Position numbers and translations under genes: made by a program. From Pegoplata infirma (Eukaryota; Arthropoda; Insecta; Diptera; Anthomyiidae): 64,000 nucleotides of DNA. The notes beneath the pieces were generated by a model. The model made no database searches and had not been told where the DNA came from. It was given only the letters and a program-made list of their open reading frames with translations. Below are positions 1 to 22,469 of the stretch, piece by piece. The stretch spans positions 43,609,890 to 43,673,889 of the forward strand of contig OY992540.1 in the NCBI GenBank assembly GCA_963921195.1, given 5' to 3'. Position 1 is the first letter of the stretch; the number at the start of each line of letters is the position of its first letter.

Positions 1-179
1 AGCCGACTTGTTCGATCATTGGCCACATCTCAGTTGTGGTGATGTGAAATTTAACTCTCCCTCCTGTGGGTTAAATTCCAAATAAGGTCGCATGTTATCT
101 ACTTGGAGTTCCTTTATAAAAGCCCAAACATGGAAACGGAGAGGTCACATAGTGCCTTAGTTTCAATTTCCGACTATTA

Positions 180-1340
180 CCAGGATTCTTGAGAATTGTG
201 CGGTCGGTGAAATTGTTGTTGCTGGCGATTTCAATGTCCACAATTCTTGATGGCTTCGTTATTCTAGCCACACGACTCCTAGGAACCAATACGTTGCACA
301 CAAACACCTTGTGAAAATAACTAGTGAATGGGACAACACATATTTCGTGTGTTGAAAGGCTGCTTAACTTGCGCCTCTCGGCAACTCGGAACACCTTGTC
401 ATTTCTGCATCTTCTTCATATTCGGTAATTCATAGACCTTCTCAGTCAGCGCGAAAATGCTCAGAATTTGTCTATGAAAAGGCTAATTGTGCTAAGCTCA
501 ATGATTTCCTTCGACATTCCAACTATAGTTGAAACTCTTTGAAATGAAATCATTTATTCCATTGAAGCGTAGTTCGATAAGACCCAAACATAAGTGTTGG
601 TTTAATCAGACGTCCATGAGTGCAATCAGATCCACGAAGGATGCGTTCAATAACTGGCGGAATGACAAAACCTTAGTTATTGTTCAGATACGTAAACAGG
701 CGAGAAATTAATGTGGTGTACGAACACCGTCTGCATACTAAGGTCCTTGCAGTTCCGCGAGTAGCAGGACATTTGGGTTATTTGTTAAAAGAAGAAAGGA
801 TAATGCTAGTTCGTCTATTCCAACTGTTATTGGGAAGGACCACATACCCAAATCTCTTCGCTGAGATTATTTATACCGCCAATATCCCATCGAAGTTAGA
901 ATACAACTCCTACATCTGGACAGGGGCTTCAGAGTCTATTTTGAAGTTTTTGAACCAGGTACAAAGGAGTGTGATAGAGTTTATCAATGGATTACCCTAC
1001 TGTCTATTAATTTCTTGAAGCATCTTCGGAACGTGGGTTGTGCATCATTGTTCTACCGATATTACCATGAGATAAGTGAACTTTCTCCCGAGACTAGGGT
1101 GTATGTTCGTAATACTCGCATTACAGAGAAAATTCGTTTCTCAGACTTCTGCCGGAGTTGCATGGACAAGGAGGAGATGGAAACTATTGAACACTATATT
1201 TACTTTTTGGTAAGAGACTTTCTTCACTGGGATCTAGGGAACTGCATGATATTTCTGATTTGTTGGATGTCAGAATTTAATATCTTAGGAGTTTCATAAG
1301 AAGCTCACATTGCTTGAATTGTAGGGTCTAGTAAGGGAAC
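180..1340 (+). mobile_element. Degenerate mosaic of non-LTR (LINE) retrotransposon
   Basis: Broken reading frames keep recognisable LINE pieces in order. An endonuclease-like stretch with GDFNVHN followed by a stop and WLRYSS lies at about 214-333. An endonuclease-RT linker (WFNQTSMSAI...AFNNWRN) lies at about 597-665. The C-terminal part of a Jockey-type reverse transcriptase (KLEYNSYIWTGA, then LFYRYYHE) lies at about 740-1100. A Cys-rich tail resembling FCRSCxDEEExETIEH lies at about 1130-1310. Most of the RT core, including the YxDD region, is missing. The last part looks like the tail of a different clade (elements with RNase H) than the RT piece, so this may be a chimera of two dead elements. 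It sits upstream of the first Smg1 exon seen here, probably in a Smg1 intron. Family type is fairly sure; clade assignment is not. Confidence 0.65.
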
Positions 1341-1344
1341 CATT

Positions 1345-1690
1345 AACTTGTTTTGTTAAAATTTATATTGTAGAAAAAATCTGAAAAATTTGTTATATGA
1401 AACTGAAAGTCAGTTGCAGATGTTAACTAGTGGCAAACATAGTGTTAACAATCCTCTTAACATTTTTTACACATGTATATACTTACTGTTGTTGTGTTAT
1501 CATCATGTCATTAATAATTTCGTTTTGTTTATTATATAAAAAGTATTTGTTGTTTTTGTTGTTTATGATGTTGTTGATAGTATATATCTACTTTACTATG
1601 TAAAATCAAGAGCGTAGTTGGAAGATAACATACTGAATGGGTCACAGGATTCCAAATATACATTGCGCTACAAAATTGAGATCAAAAAAT
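1345..1690. other. Intergenic or intronic AT-rich DNA, nothing recognised
   Basis: No open frame, RNA gene or clear repeat is visible beyond short AT-rich runs. It probably belongs to a Smg1 intron, because the next Smg1 exon starts at 4354 with an acceptor. Confidence 0.4.
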
Positions 1691-1735
1691 GCAGTGGGAA
1701 TCGAACCCACGACCCCGCGCTCATTGCCTAGCATA
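1691..1735 (-). repeat. tRNA-derived (SINE-like) fragment with a B box
   Basis: Read on the - strand this contains GTGGGTTCGATTCCCAC, a T-arm and RNA polymerase III B-box sequence, preceded by a GGCAATGAGCGCGGGG-like arm. There is no acceptor stem or proper D arm, so it is a tRNA-derived fragment and not a working tRNA gene. Confidence 0.4.
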
Positions 1736-1864
1736 TCTATTAGAATATAAGATTAGGTGTTTGAAAAAAAGGTTACTTTTTGAACATTTGACAGGTCTTC
1801 AATAAAACTTTAGGTCGACGCTGAATATTCTTTTTATTTCTTAAAATATAAAAATGAATTTTAA

Positions 1865-2111
1865 TCCAATTTTAAATAAATAAAAATTCTTCGAGCTCGA
1901 GACCAGTTCTTTCTTGTAAATAAATATTCTTTTATTCCATTCAAGTATTTAGATCCACTTTGAGGATCATCATCAGGGATATAATGAATTTCAAAGTCCC
2001 TGATGATGATCCTCAAAGAGGATCGAAATATTGAAATGGAATAAAACAAAATTTATTTTGAAGAAAATACTGGCCTCGAGCTCGAAGAATTTTTATTTAT
2101 TTAAAATTGGA
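1865..2111. repeat. Palindrome / foldback MITE
   Basis: The outer arms are inverted copies beginning TCCAATTTTAAATAAATA and including TTCTTCGAGCTCGAG. A second complementary pair (TTTGAGGATCATCATCAGGG and its inverse) flanks the centre at about 1988. The arms are about 120 bases with some mismatches. No coding capacity. Confidence 0.7.
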
Positions 2112-2674
2112 AAGGTCGAATAATAACAACTTTAATTAAAAAAATGGTGTAAAAATAAAAAATAAATAATAAAATTGAAAAAAAATTAATTGCATTCCTT
2201 TCACATCAAAATATTAAGTCCGTGCCATGGAAGTCCGTGCTCGGACATAGTTTCTATATCGATTCTGAAATAATGTACTTGGGGATTAAACCACCCACCA
2301 TTATTATAAATTTGTTTACTTTTTCCCGCCTAACCTCAACGCTCATAAGTTTTTTTGTAGTCGACCCTATAGGGAATTTCATGGTTTGTGGTGTAATAGT
2401 AAACAACTAATCCAAACTACTCAACGTTTAAGTAAATCATTTGAAATGGTAATAAAAAAATATTTTTATACAATTTACCCTCAAAATATAAAGTCAGTAT
2501 AATTATCAGAAAACATCAACCAAATTTGTTAAATTTAGTTTGATATTCAGGGTGGAAGGAGCTTATTTGCGGGAGAGATGTATAAGATGATCGAAAACTG
2601 CACAAATTATTTGCGATAATTTTAAAGCTTTTGTAAATTTAGTGGGGTGTCCCCTTCTACCCTGTAAACTATTT
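2112..2674. other. AT-rich non-coding DNA
   Basis: No gene or convincing repeat seen. A short near-direct repeat of GTCCGTGC occurs around 2218-2240. Likely intronic. Confidence 0.35.
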
Positions 2675-2967
2675 ACATCCCAGTCGGCAAAAAAATCACC
2701 CCCGATATACCTACTGGTGACCATCCTTTAAAAAATTGCTGACATCTTCATACAGTTATTCCAAATACTCTCAAGGGCAAGTCAGCAGTTGGTCAGCGGT
2801 TGTCTAAAAGTATTTTTGGTGGCCAACGATGCTGGCAGGCACTGCTGACCAACTGCAGACTTGTCCTTGGGGACATTTTGAAAAATTGTATGAAGATGTT
2901 CTGCAATTTCAGTAAGTGAGTGTCAGCAGTATGTCAGCGATGATTTTTTGTTTACCAACTGGGATGT
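2675..2967. repeat. MITE with inverted ends ACATCCCAGTYGG
   Basis: The left end ACATCCCAGTCGGCAAA is matched in inverse at the right (ACCAACTGGGATGT). Inner sequence is also partly complementary: GACATCTTCATACA against TGTATGAAGATGT, and AAGTCAGCAGTTGGTCAGC against inverted copies. Non-autonomous, no reading frame. Confidence 0.65.
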
Positions 2968-3180
2968 CACTATTAAAAAACAAATGCCGGACTAGTATTG
3001 AAATTGTATTTTAATATGTCTCGGTTCAATACTTCGAAATACAAAGTTCAATGTCAATATTGTACAGTAATGTTAAGTCAAGAAATTTTTTTACGGTTCA
3101 GCTTTCAGATTGATTTTTTTATGTATATACCCTCCACTTAATGTTAATGGTGGAGGGTTTATATATGTTTGTCATTCTGT

Positions 3181-3330
3181 TTGTAACACCTCGACAGCCA
3201 AGCGGCTTTACTCCAAGGTAGTCAGCCGCTGCCACAGAGAACTACTAGTTCTAAGGGAGCAGCATAATTTACGTATGTGCTGGGTACCTGGTCACAAGGA
3301 TATTAGAGGAAATCAGAAAGTGAATGTATT
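3181..3330 (+). pseudogene. Fragment of retrotransposon RNase H domain
   Basis: The + strand frame reads TAKRLYSKVVSRC...LREQHNLRMCWVPGHKDIRGN. This matches the C-terminal half of the RNase H domain of insect non-LTR elements (normally WVPGHSDIxGNExAD). It is cut off at both sides: the dispersed TATACCCTCC repeat precedes it and a 21-bp array follows. It could come from the same element type as the Cys-rich tail near 1130-1310. Confidence 0.6.
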
Positions 3331-3344
3331 TGTAAATGTATTTT

Positions 3345-3839
3345 AAAATTGTCCAAATATATTTTACAATTGTCCAAATTAATTTTAAGATTGTCCAGAT
3401 GTATTTTTAAATTGTCCAAATGTTTTTTAAAATTGTCCAAATGTATTTTAAAATTTTCCAAATGTATTTTAAAATTTTCCAAATGTATTTTAAAATTGGC
3501 CAAATGTATTTTAAAATTGTCCAAATGTATTTTAAAATTGTCCAAATGTGGTTTAAATTTTTCCAAATGTGTTTTCAATTTGTTCAATTGTATTTTAAAG
3601 TTATCCAAATGTATTTTCAAAATTGTCCAAATGTATTTAAAATTGTCCAAATGTATTTTAAAATTGTCCATATTTATTTTAAAATTGTCTATATTCTATG
3701 TAGAATATTTTAAAATACATTTGGATAATTTTAAAATATATTTGGACAATTTTAAAATACATTTGGACAATTTTAAAATACATTTGGACAATTTTAAAAT
3801 ACATTTGGAAAATTTTAAAATACAATTGGAAATGGTGTA
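3345..3839. repeat. 21-bp minisatellite array, inverted halves, one end cap
   Basis: Tandem copies of a 21-bp unit containing ATTGTCCAAATGTATTTTAA run to about 3690. The complementary unit (TTTTAAAATACATTTGGAC) then runs to about 3825. The right end is CAATTGGAAATGGTG followed by TA, matching the cap of the array at 39,675-40,340. Because the unit is seven codons long it gives false open frames such as repeated NFKIHLD on both strands. The left cap is missing. Confidence 0.85.
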
Positions 3840-4029
3840 GAAACAAATGGATATAAGAACAAGTGAGAGTGTTTATGCGTCTGTGTCGAATCTTTTATAC
3901 CCTCCAAAATGTAAAAAAAAAATTTTGCATTTACGTAATACAATTCTAAAATTTTGTTATACCCACGCCCACAAAAGAGGCGAAATGAAAAAGTCAAGTA
4001 GAATTTTTTTTTACTTGTTTATACTCAAA

Positions 4030-4353
4030 TGACTTTCACATATTTTCCGGTGTACAAAAATTATTTATTAAAAAGTTTTACTTTTGTTTGAGCAGAGATG
4101 TATTAATAAATAAATATTATGCAAACAAATTCCATGCAGTTTTAACAGATAAATTCTCTAAAGGTTTTATTTTCTTTTCGTATTACATATGAATTTTATT
4201 TAAACATTTAATTTTTTGCCACACCTTGTATTAAATTGAAAAATATATATTTAAGTTGCTTTAACTATGAAGGTTAAACTTTGAGGTTTAGCGAATAGAA
4301 CTAAAGTTTATGAAATGATTAAAATTTGTACCTTCGCTTTTTTTTAATTCCAG
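4030..4353 (+). other. Intron 3' end before Smg1 exon
   Basis: AT-rich sequence ending in a pyrimidine run and CAG at 4351-4353, the acceptor of the first Smg1 exon visible here. Nothing else recognised. Confidence 0.5.
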
Positions 4354-16992
<12,639 letters not shown>

Positions 16993-17048
16993 TTTGTTAC
17001 ATGCAACCGCTCCATATGCAAGGAGCATGGTTTAGGCTTTTGCAACAA

Positions 17049-17054
17049 AATAAA
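17049..17054 (+). promoter_or_regulatory. Candidate Smg1 poly(A) signal (proximal)
   Basis: AATAAA lies 57 bases after the stop codon, which would give a very short 3' UTR. Further AATAAA copies lie at 17,693-17,698 and 17,700-17,705. Confidence 0.4.
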
Positions 17055-17960
17055 AATCATATTAAATAGAATTTAAAACCAAAATGAAACTCAGAACCAC
17101 AACTACAATACAACATCATTACAACAAAACAAAAAACAAAAGATCGGGTATTTAAACGACAACCACTGTAGGTAATATTAACTATTTGGTATTTGAGATG
17201 TGTGCCTGGATATACATTTATTAGTTTACTTTTCTCTATAGGTTTTGTCTACATTACAGGTTTGAATATGTAACATCTAGACAGCAAACCCCCTGTTTAG
17301 TTGTGTCGGTCAGTAGTCTTTTTTTCAAGAAAAAATCTCTTTGAATCGCTCGCCATTGATGATGATGGATACATGATGATGTTGATAGCAATGATGATGA
17401 TCAAATGAAAGTAATGGGCGGTATGATGTTGCTATGTTATGGTTGTGGACATATTTTTGGTATGAGTGTGGTTGGACAGTGAAGTATGACTCCTTTTAAT
17501 TACCGATTAATTATTATTTTTTTTGTCAGCAGTTGAAAAAAAATAACTACAAAAACTAATTTCATCTTTATTTTTCTTAAATCTTAAATTCACTCAAATT
17601 ATTAACGAAATTCTTAATATTTTCGGTATTCCCTAATTTTTTTATGTTTAACCACCTTTATTATTTAATTTAACTTTTTTTTTAATTTTAATAATAAAAA
17701 ATAAACCATTGAGGATGTAAATTTTGTTTTGCATTTTAAAAAGTTACAGATAGTCAGCAGATAAAATGTGTACTGGTTTTATCACAGTACTTTATTAAAT
17801 TAACAATCGTGTTTATATTTCAACATCTAATAGCGGTTTTAATCGATTACATAGTGCAACAACCAAAATCGGTATGGAATGAAACCAAAAGAATGGGGTT
17901 ATTTGAAAAGAAAATGTTGATGAGCTCAACATTTCGATATGCTCGAAAAACTAATGGAAG
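17055..17960 (+). other. Smg1 3' UTR and downstream flank
   Basis: Non-coding. It holds a GATGATG-rich patch (about 17,355-17,405) and paired AATAAA signals at 17,693-17,705, which would suit a 3' UTR of about 700 bases. No other gene seen. Confidence 0.45.
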
Positions 17961-17964
17961 TGCT

Positions 17965-18345
17965 TAACAAGTGAGAGTGTTAAATTCGGCTGTGTCGAAT
18001 CTTTTATACCCTCCAAAATGTAAAAAAAAATAAAAAAAAAAATGTCAGGGGCGCTTGTTTTTTTTTGGGTGGGGGGGGGGGGTAATAGGGGTCAGTGGGG
18101 GACGTTGAGAGCACCTTCCAATCCCGATAAATATAACAAATGTTTTATTTATTTAACAAAAATACAAAAAAAAAACAGTAAAAAAAGTGTATTTTTTCAG
18201 AGGTTGGTTCAGTTCTTCAAGGGGGAACTTTTTTCCCCCTGAGGCGATTTTGCACATTTACGAACTTAACCTGCATAAGATATATTCATGCCAAATTGCA
18301 GGAAGCTAGCTCTTTTATTTTGGACTACATCGTGCCATCTACAGA
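17965..18345. repeat. Dispersed fly repeat, left half, interrupted by palindrome
   Basis: CAAGTGAGAGTGTTAAATTC, GGCTGTGTCGAATC and TTTTATACCCTCCAAAATG match the copy at 3860-3915. A G-run lies at 18,069-18,082. A CCCATATACTTTATGGGG-like block of the same family follows the palindrome at 20,284-20,310, so the palindrome sits inside this repeat. Confidence 0.5.
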
Positions 18346-18376
18346 CAGACGGACGGACATTCACAGAATGTCTTAG

Positions 18377-20283
18377 CATTCCATGTGGAATCGGACACTT
18401 TGAAAAACTTTTTTTTTAGATTTTCCCAATTTGCTTACAGTTTTCAGTACCCTTCGAAAACTTCTTCGTGGTAAATTTTCAGATTTTTTTGATGACCCGT
18501 TCAAAAGATATCGAATTTTTAAAAATTGGTAGTTTGCTCCTTTTCTCAAACTTCTTTTAATCATAACTTCTTCAATAATGGTCCAAACTTCAAATTGTTT
18601 TTTTCAAAATTTTTGTTTTTTACGTACTTTTTAAAAAAAAAATCTTAAAAGCGTTCTAGTATGCGATTTTTAAGTTTTAAAATTTTAATCTCATTTTTGA
18701 AAATGTTTGTACTCTTCGATTTTTTTGAAATTTTTTTGTGTAAAACTTCTATCAATTCTACAAATTTTTTGCCCAGGAGGATCGTGGGATAACGATTATT
18801 ACTATTTTTTTAAATTTTTTGAAAAAATTTTATTGTAATTTTCCAATCTTAAAATCATTTCTACTGCTCCAATGGTGCGTCATAGAGGGGTCCTTTATAA
18901 GACCGAGCCCCATTAATTTTTACGTCTTAACATTTCTTTAGAACAAACTAATACCCTATCTCCAATTTCTAAGGGGGCTCCCACACAAAACGACATTTTT
19001 TAAAATTTGTTCCGACTGCTCTAACTGCCCTAATAATGCCCTTAGAGCAACAAAATGTATGAACGACCCACAATATTTTTTTAGTCCAAACATTTTCTCT
19101 GAACACACCTACCCTCTATCTTTAACTGTTAAGGCGGTCCTCATACAATTTTTATTTTTTGTAAATTTGTTTTATTTAATCAGCTTCAACCGGTCCAATG
19201 GTGCGTCCGAAAGGGGTCATTAGTGAGACCGACCCCATTTATTTTTACCCTACAACATTTTTTCAAAACATACCTACGCCCTATCTCCACTCCCTAAGTA
19301 GGCTCCCATACAAATATCAGTTGGAGCAAATTTTATAAAAATGTAATTTTGTATGGGAGCCTACTTAGGGAGTTGAGATAGGGCGTAGGTATATTTTGAA
19401 AAAATGTTGTAGGGTAAAAATAAATGGGGGTCGGTCTCACTAATGACCCCTCTCGGACGCACCATTGGACCGGTGCGTCCGAGAGGGGTCAAATTTACAA
19501 AAAATAAAAAAAATTGTATGGAGACCGTCTTAACAGTTAAAGATAGATGGTAGGTGTGTTCAGAGAAAATGTTTGGATTAAAAAAATATTGTGGGTCGTT
19601 CATACATTTTGTTGCTCTAAGGGCATTATTTGGGCAGTTAGAGCAGTTGGAACAAATTTTAAAAAATGTCGTTTTGTGTGGGAGCCCCCTTAGAAATTGG
19701 AGATTTCCAAAGAAATGTTAAGACGTAAAAATTAATGGGGGTCGGTCTTATAAAGGACCCCTCTATGACGCACCATTGGAGCAGTAGAAATGATTTTAAG
19801 ATTGGAAAATTACAATAAATTTTTTTTAAAAATTTAAAAAAATAGTAATAATCGTTATCCCACGATCCTCCTGGGCAAAAAATTTGTAGAATTGATAGAA
19901 GTTTTACACAAAAAAATTTCAAAAAAAATCGAAGAGTACAAACATTTTCAAAAATGAGATTTAAATTTTAAAACTTAAAAATCGCATACTAGAGCGCTTT
20001 TAAGAATTTTTTGGGATTTTTTTTTTTAAAAGTACGTAAAAAAACAAAAATTTTGAAAAAAAAAAAAATTGAAATTTGGACCATTATTGAAGAAGTTATG
20101 AGTAAAAGAAGTTTGAGTAAAGGAACAAACTACCAATTTTTAAAAATTTGACATCTTTTGAACGGGTCATCAAAAAAATCTGAAAATTACCACGAAGGAG
20201 TTTTCGAAGGGTACTAAAAACTGTTAACAAATTGGGAAAATCTAAAAAAAAAAATTTCAAAGTGTCCCATTTGACATGGAATG
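18377..20283. repeat. 1.9-kb near-perfect palindrome
   Basis: The arms are about 950 bases and meet near 19,330. The left end CATTCCATGTGGAATCGGAC pairs with CATGGAATG at 20,275-20,283. Long complementary blocks include CCATTATTGAAGAAGTTATG, CACCATTGGACCGG-type, and GGGAGCCTACTTAGGGAGT at the centre. No coding capacity. The right arm carries an extra duplicated GGTGCGTCCGAGAGGGGTC near 19,472-19,490. Confidence 0.85.
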
Positions 20284-20550
20284 CCCCATATACTTTATGG
20301 GGTCCCAGACCGATATTTCGATGAGAAATATGTTTTTTTTTTTCTTAATAACTATTATCATTTCAGAAAAAAAATATTACTTAAAAAATAATAGTTATGA
20401 ATAAGAAAAAAATAAGAAAAATTGACCTGTAATAATTATGACTTAGGGAACTCGTCAAAAAACTTAGTTAAGTCCTTGGTTATTTTCTCAAAAATGTCCA
20501 TTTTTTTTACTAAAAATTAAAAATGCGATTATCTTGAAAACTAAGCAAGA

Positions 20551-20662
20551 TAGAGCAAAACGGAGAAAATTTTCAAATAGGACTTAATAGGTCCGCTGTT
20601 CAGGCTGTTCCAAATTTCTCATTGTTGTCTTTCTTTTGAAAATGTTCTCCGTTTTGCTCTAT
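20551..20662. repeat. Short hairpin repeat
   Basis: TAGAGCAAAACGGAGAAAAT at the left pairs with its inverse, TTCTCCGTTTTGCTCTA, at the right. The arms are about 27 bases. Non-coding. Confidence 0.55.
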
Positions 20663-20668
20663 TCTGCT

Positions 20669-20794
20669 TATGTGGAGTTCATACTTACGACCTTAAACAA
20701 GTTGTTTAACAAAACACCAGTAACAGAATAAAAAGGTAATGGACACAGAAGACTTTTTAAACATGTCAAAAACAACAAGTGTGAACCCCGCATA
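20669..20794. repeat. Short MITE, ends TATGYGGRGTTCAYACTT
   Basis: The left end TATGTGGAGTTCATACTT and right end AAGTGTGAACCCCGCATA are inverse of each other. Both flank AAACAAGTTGTTTAACAAAA and ACAGAATAAAAA blocks. An inverted second copy lies at 51,485-51,625. Confidence 0.65.
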
Positions 20795-20799
20795 AGTTT

Positions 20800-20965
20800 T
20801 GAGATATCGGCATTTTATTTTTTTTCGAACCCCCCCTAAAATAAATTTGGGGCCCTAATAAAAATGCATGTCTAATTAGTTCTTGTTCTGAACAACGTAT
20901 GTATTCAAATTTCATGAAGATCGGAGGGTGACACTATGGAGACTTCCCTTTATAGTTTTTTTTTT
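20800..20965 (-). repeat. Dispersed repeat AAGGGAAGTCTCC type
   Basis: On the - strand it reads AAGGGAAGTCTCCATAGTGT, CGATCTTCATGAAATTTG and AGGGGGGGTTCG-like blocks. A diverged copy on the + strand lies at 52,716-52,870, and a partial copy near 48,960. Confidence 0.55.
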
Positions 20966-20973
20966 TAACTTTA

Positions 20974-21102
20974 AGGGCGGATTACTCAAGTTTCAGTTAG
21001 CTGCTAACTGTTGATTTAACGGAGCCTTATGTCAAAATTTGTATGAAAAAGTTAAATTTTACGGAGAGTTATTCTATAACGGAGCATTGAGTAATCCAGC
21101 CT
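20974..21102. repeat. Short MITE, ends GGCYGGATTACTCAA
   Basis: GGGCGGATTACTCAA at the left pairs with TTGAGTAATCCAGCCT at the right. The interior has TTAGCTGCTAACTG and AACGGAGCCTTATGTCAAAA. A copy in the same orientation, nearly identical, lies at 53,769-53,896. Confidence 0.7.
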
Positions 21103-21821
21103 AAATTGCATTAAAGGGCAAACTACTAACTACAAATATAATAATTAAAAATATACATCTTGATCTGATGTGACGTTATATTTTCAGCATAAAACTTATC
21201 AAGGTAGATTTATAAAGGTAATATTTTAGTGACGTAAATGAAAACAATGTTCTTTCAAAATCATTTTTGTCGGCAAAAACGACTTAAATGTTCAGTGCAC
21301 ACGTTAACCAATTTCAACACTTTTTAAGCCTTTACAATTTAAGAATACAACTAAATTATAAAAAAATATTGAAACTTAAACGAAATCCTTTTATTTTCCA
21401 AGACACAAATTAAAAAAAATCAAATATTTTTAAGCATAAATAGTATAGTGTAAACTCGAGTCATTTATGCCGAAAAAAAATATTTTTATTTCGTTTTGAA
21501 AATTCGTAAATATTATTGTTTTAAAATTTGTCAAAAAACTTACTATGGAGGAAAAGTCAGGTTATTGGATATTACCTTTTATAAATATACCTTGAAACTT
21601 ATTAAAAATGTTTTCAATATCGAAAAAAGAAAATTCGCTCCACCTTAATGTGTATGGTTTGTGACAAAAATACCTTTAGTATGTCACAAAACAACTTTAA
21701 CTAGCACCACGTTGTATTTATATTTTTGCGTAGGAATTTTATTTACTTAAATATACATATTTATTAGGTTTAAAATATAAAAAAAATGTTTTATAATTAA
21801 AAAAAAAAATTAAAAAAAACA
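21103..21821. other. AT-rich non-coding DNA
   Basis: No open frame of note, RNA gene or clear repeat seen. The last 20 bases are A-rich; read on the - strand they form the T-run terminator of the tRNA gene. Confidence 0.4.
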
Positions 21822-21913
21822 TGCTCCAGGTGAGGCTCGAACTCACAACCCCGGCATTGCTCACAAGTTACTGATTATAAGTACCGTGCGCTAACCAATT
21901 GCGCCACTGGAGC
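21822..21913 (-). tRNA. tRNA-Ile(UAU) with an 18-nt intron
   Basis: On the - strand the sequence folds as a full tRNA. The acceptor stem is GCTCCAG/CTGGAGC with discriminator A. The D arm contains TGGCGCAATTGGTTAGCGCA, which includes the A box. The anticodon stem is CGGTA/TGCCG. The T arm is GTGAG-TTCGAGC-CTCAC, which includes the B box. The anticodon loop is CTTATA, then an 18-base insertion, then A. Removing the insertion after position 37 gives anticodon TAT. Ile-UAU genes of animals normally carry introns at this place. A T-run follows the 3' end on the - strand as pol III terminator. No stem mismatch suggests decay. Confidence 0.94.
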
Positions 21914-22424
21914 TGTGACAACGATGGTGGCAAAACGCTAATATCAATACTAGCTTTCTTTTAAACAGGGTGAGAGAATTTTTTCGTATGCAACATTTTA
22001 TACACACATGGTTAACAATAGTAGCAAAATTTCTGCTATCACTTAATACAACTGTGTGCATTAGAACAAAAATTAGTAGTGTAAATTATTGATTAATAAA
22101 AAGCGCCAAACAGCATTAAAAAAATAGCTGAAACAATATTTAGGAAAATTAACAACAGTATCATAAGTGTTTCTTCACAATACAGCAGCAGACAGCAATA
22201 TTTTTCATACAGTAAACAACAACAAAATACATGCTGTATCGTAAAGAAACATACTTCAAATCAAACCCATTACAATGGGAACACATACGAAAAATTTCCT
22301 CCCATGCTACTACTTTTTTGTAAATTAATTTCTGGGTTTTAAGGAAATTAAAGCTTTTCTTATTTATGTTGTGGGCAGCAAGTCTTCCAAAACACTATTT
22401 TCCATTCGGAAAATACTGTTATTG
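21914..22424. other. tRNA 5' flank, non-coding
   Basis: No gene seen. A short inverted pair (CCCATTACAATGGG) lies around 22,266-22,279. AT-rich. Confidence 0.35.
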
Positions 22425-22469
22425 GTGGCTAAAACAACTTACATTTAGTCAAAACAACTAACATATGTA

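Noticed and set aside
1691..1735. Functional tRNA on the - strand
   Set aside because: Only the T arm and part of the anticodon region are recognisable; no acceptor stem or D arm.
3303..3840. Open frames on both strands with repeated NFKIHLD / SKCILKL
   Set aside because: They arise because the 21-bp repeat is a multiple of three; no start context, no family match, and the same happens at 6464-7129.
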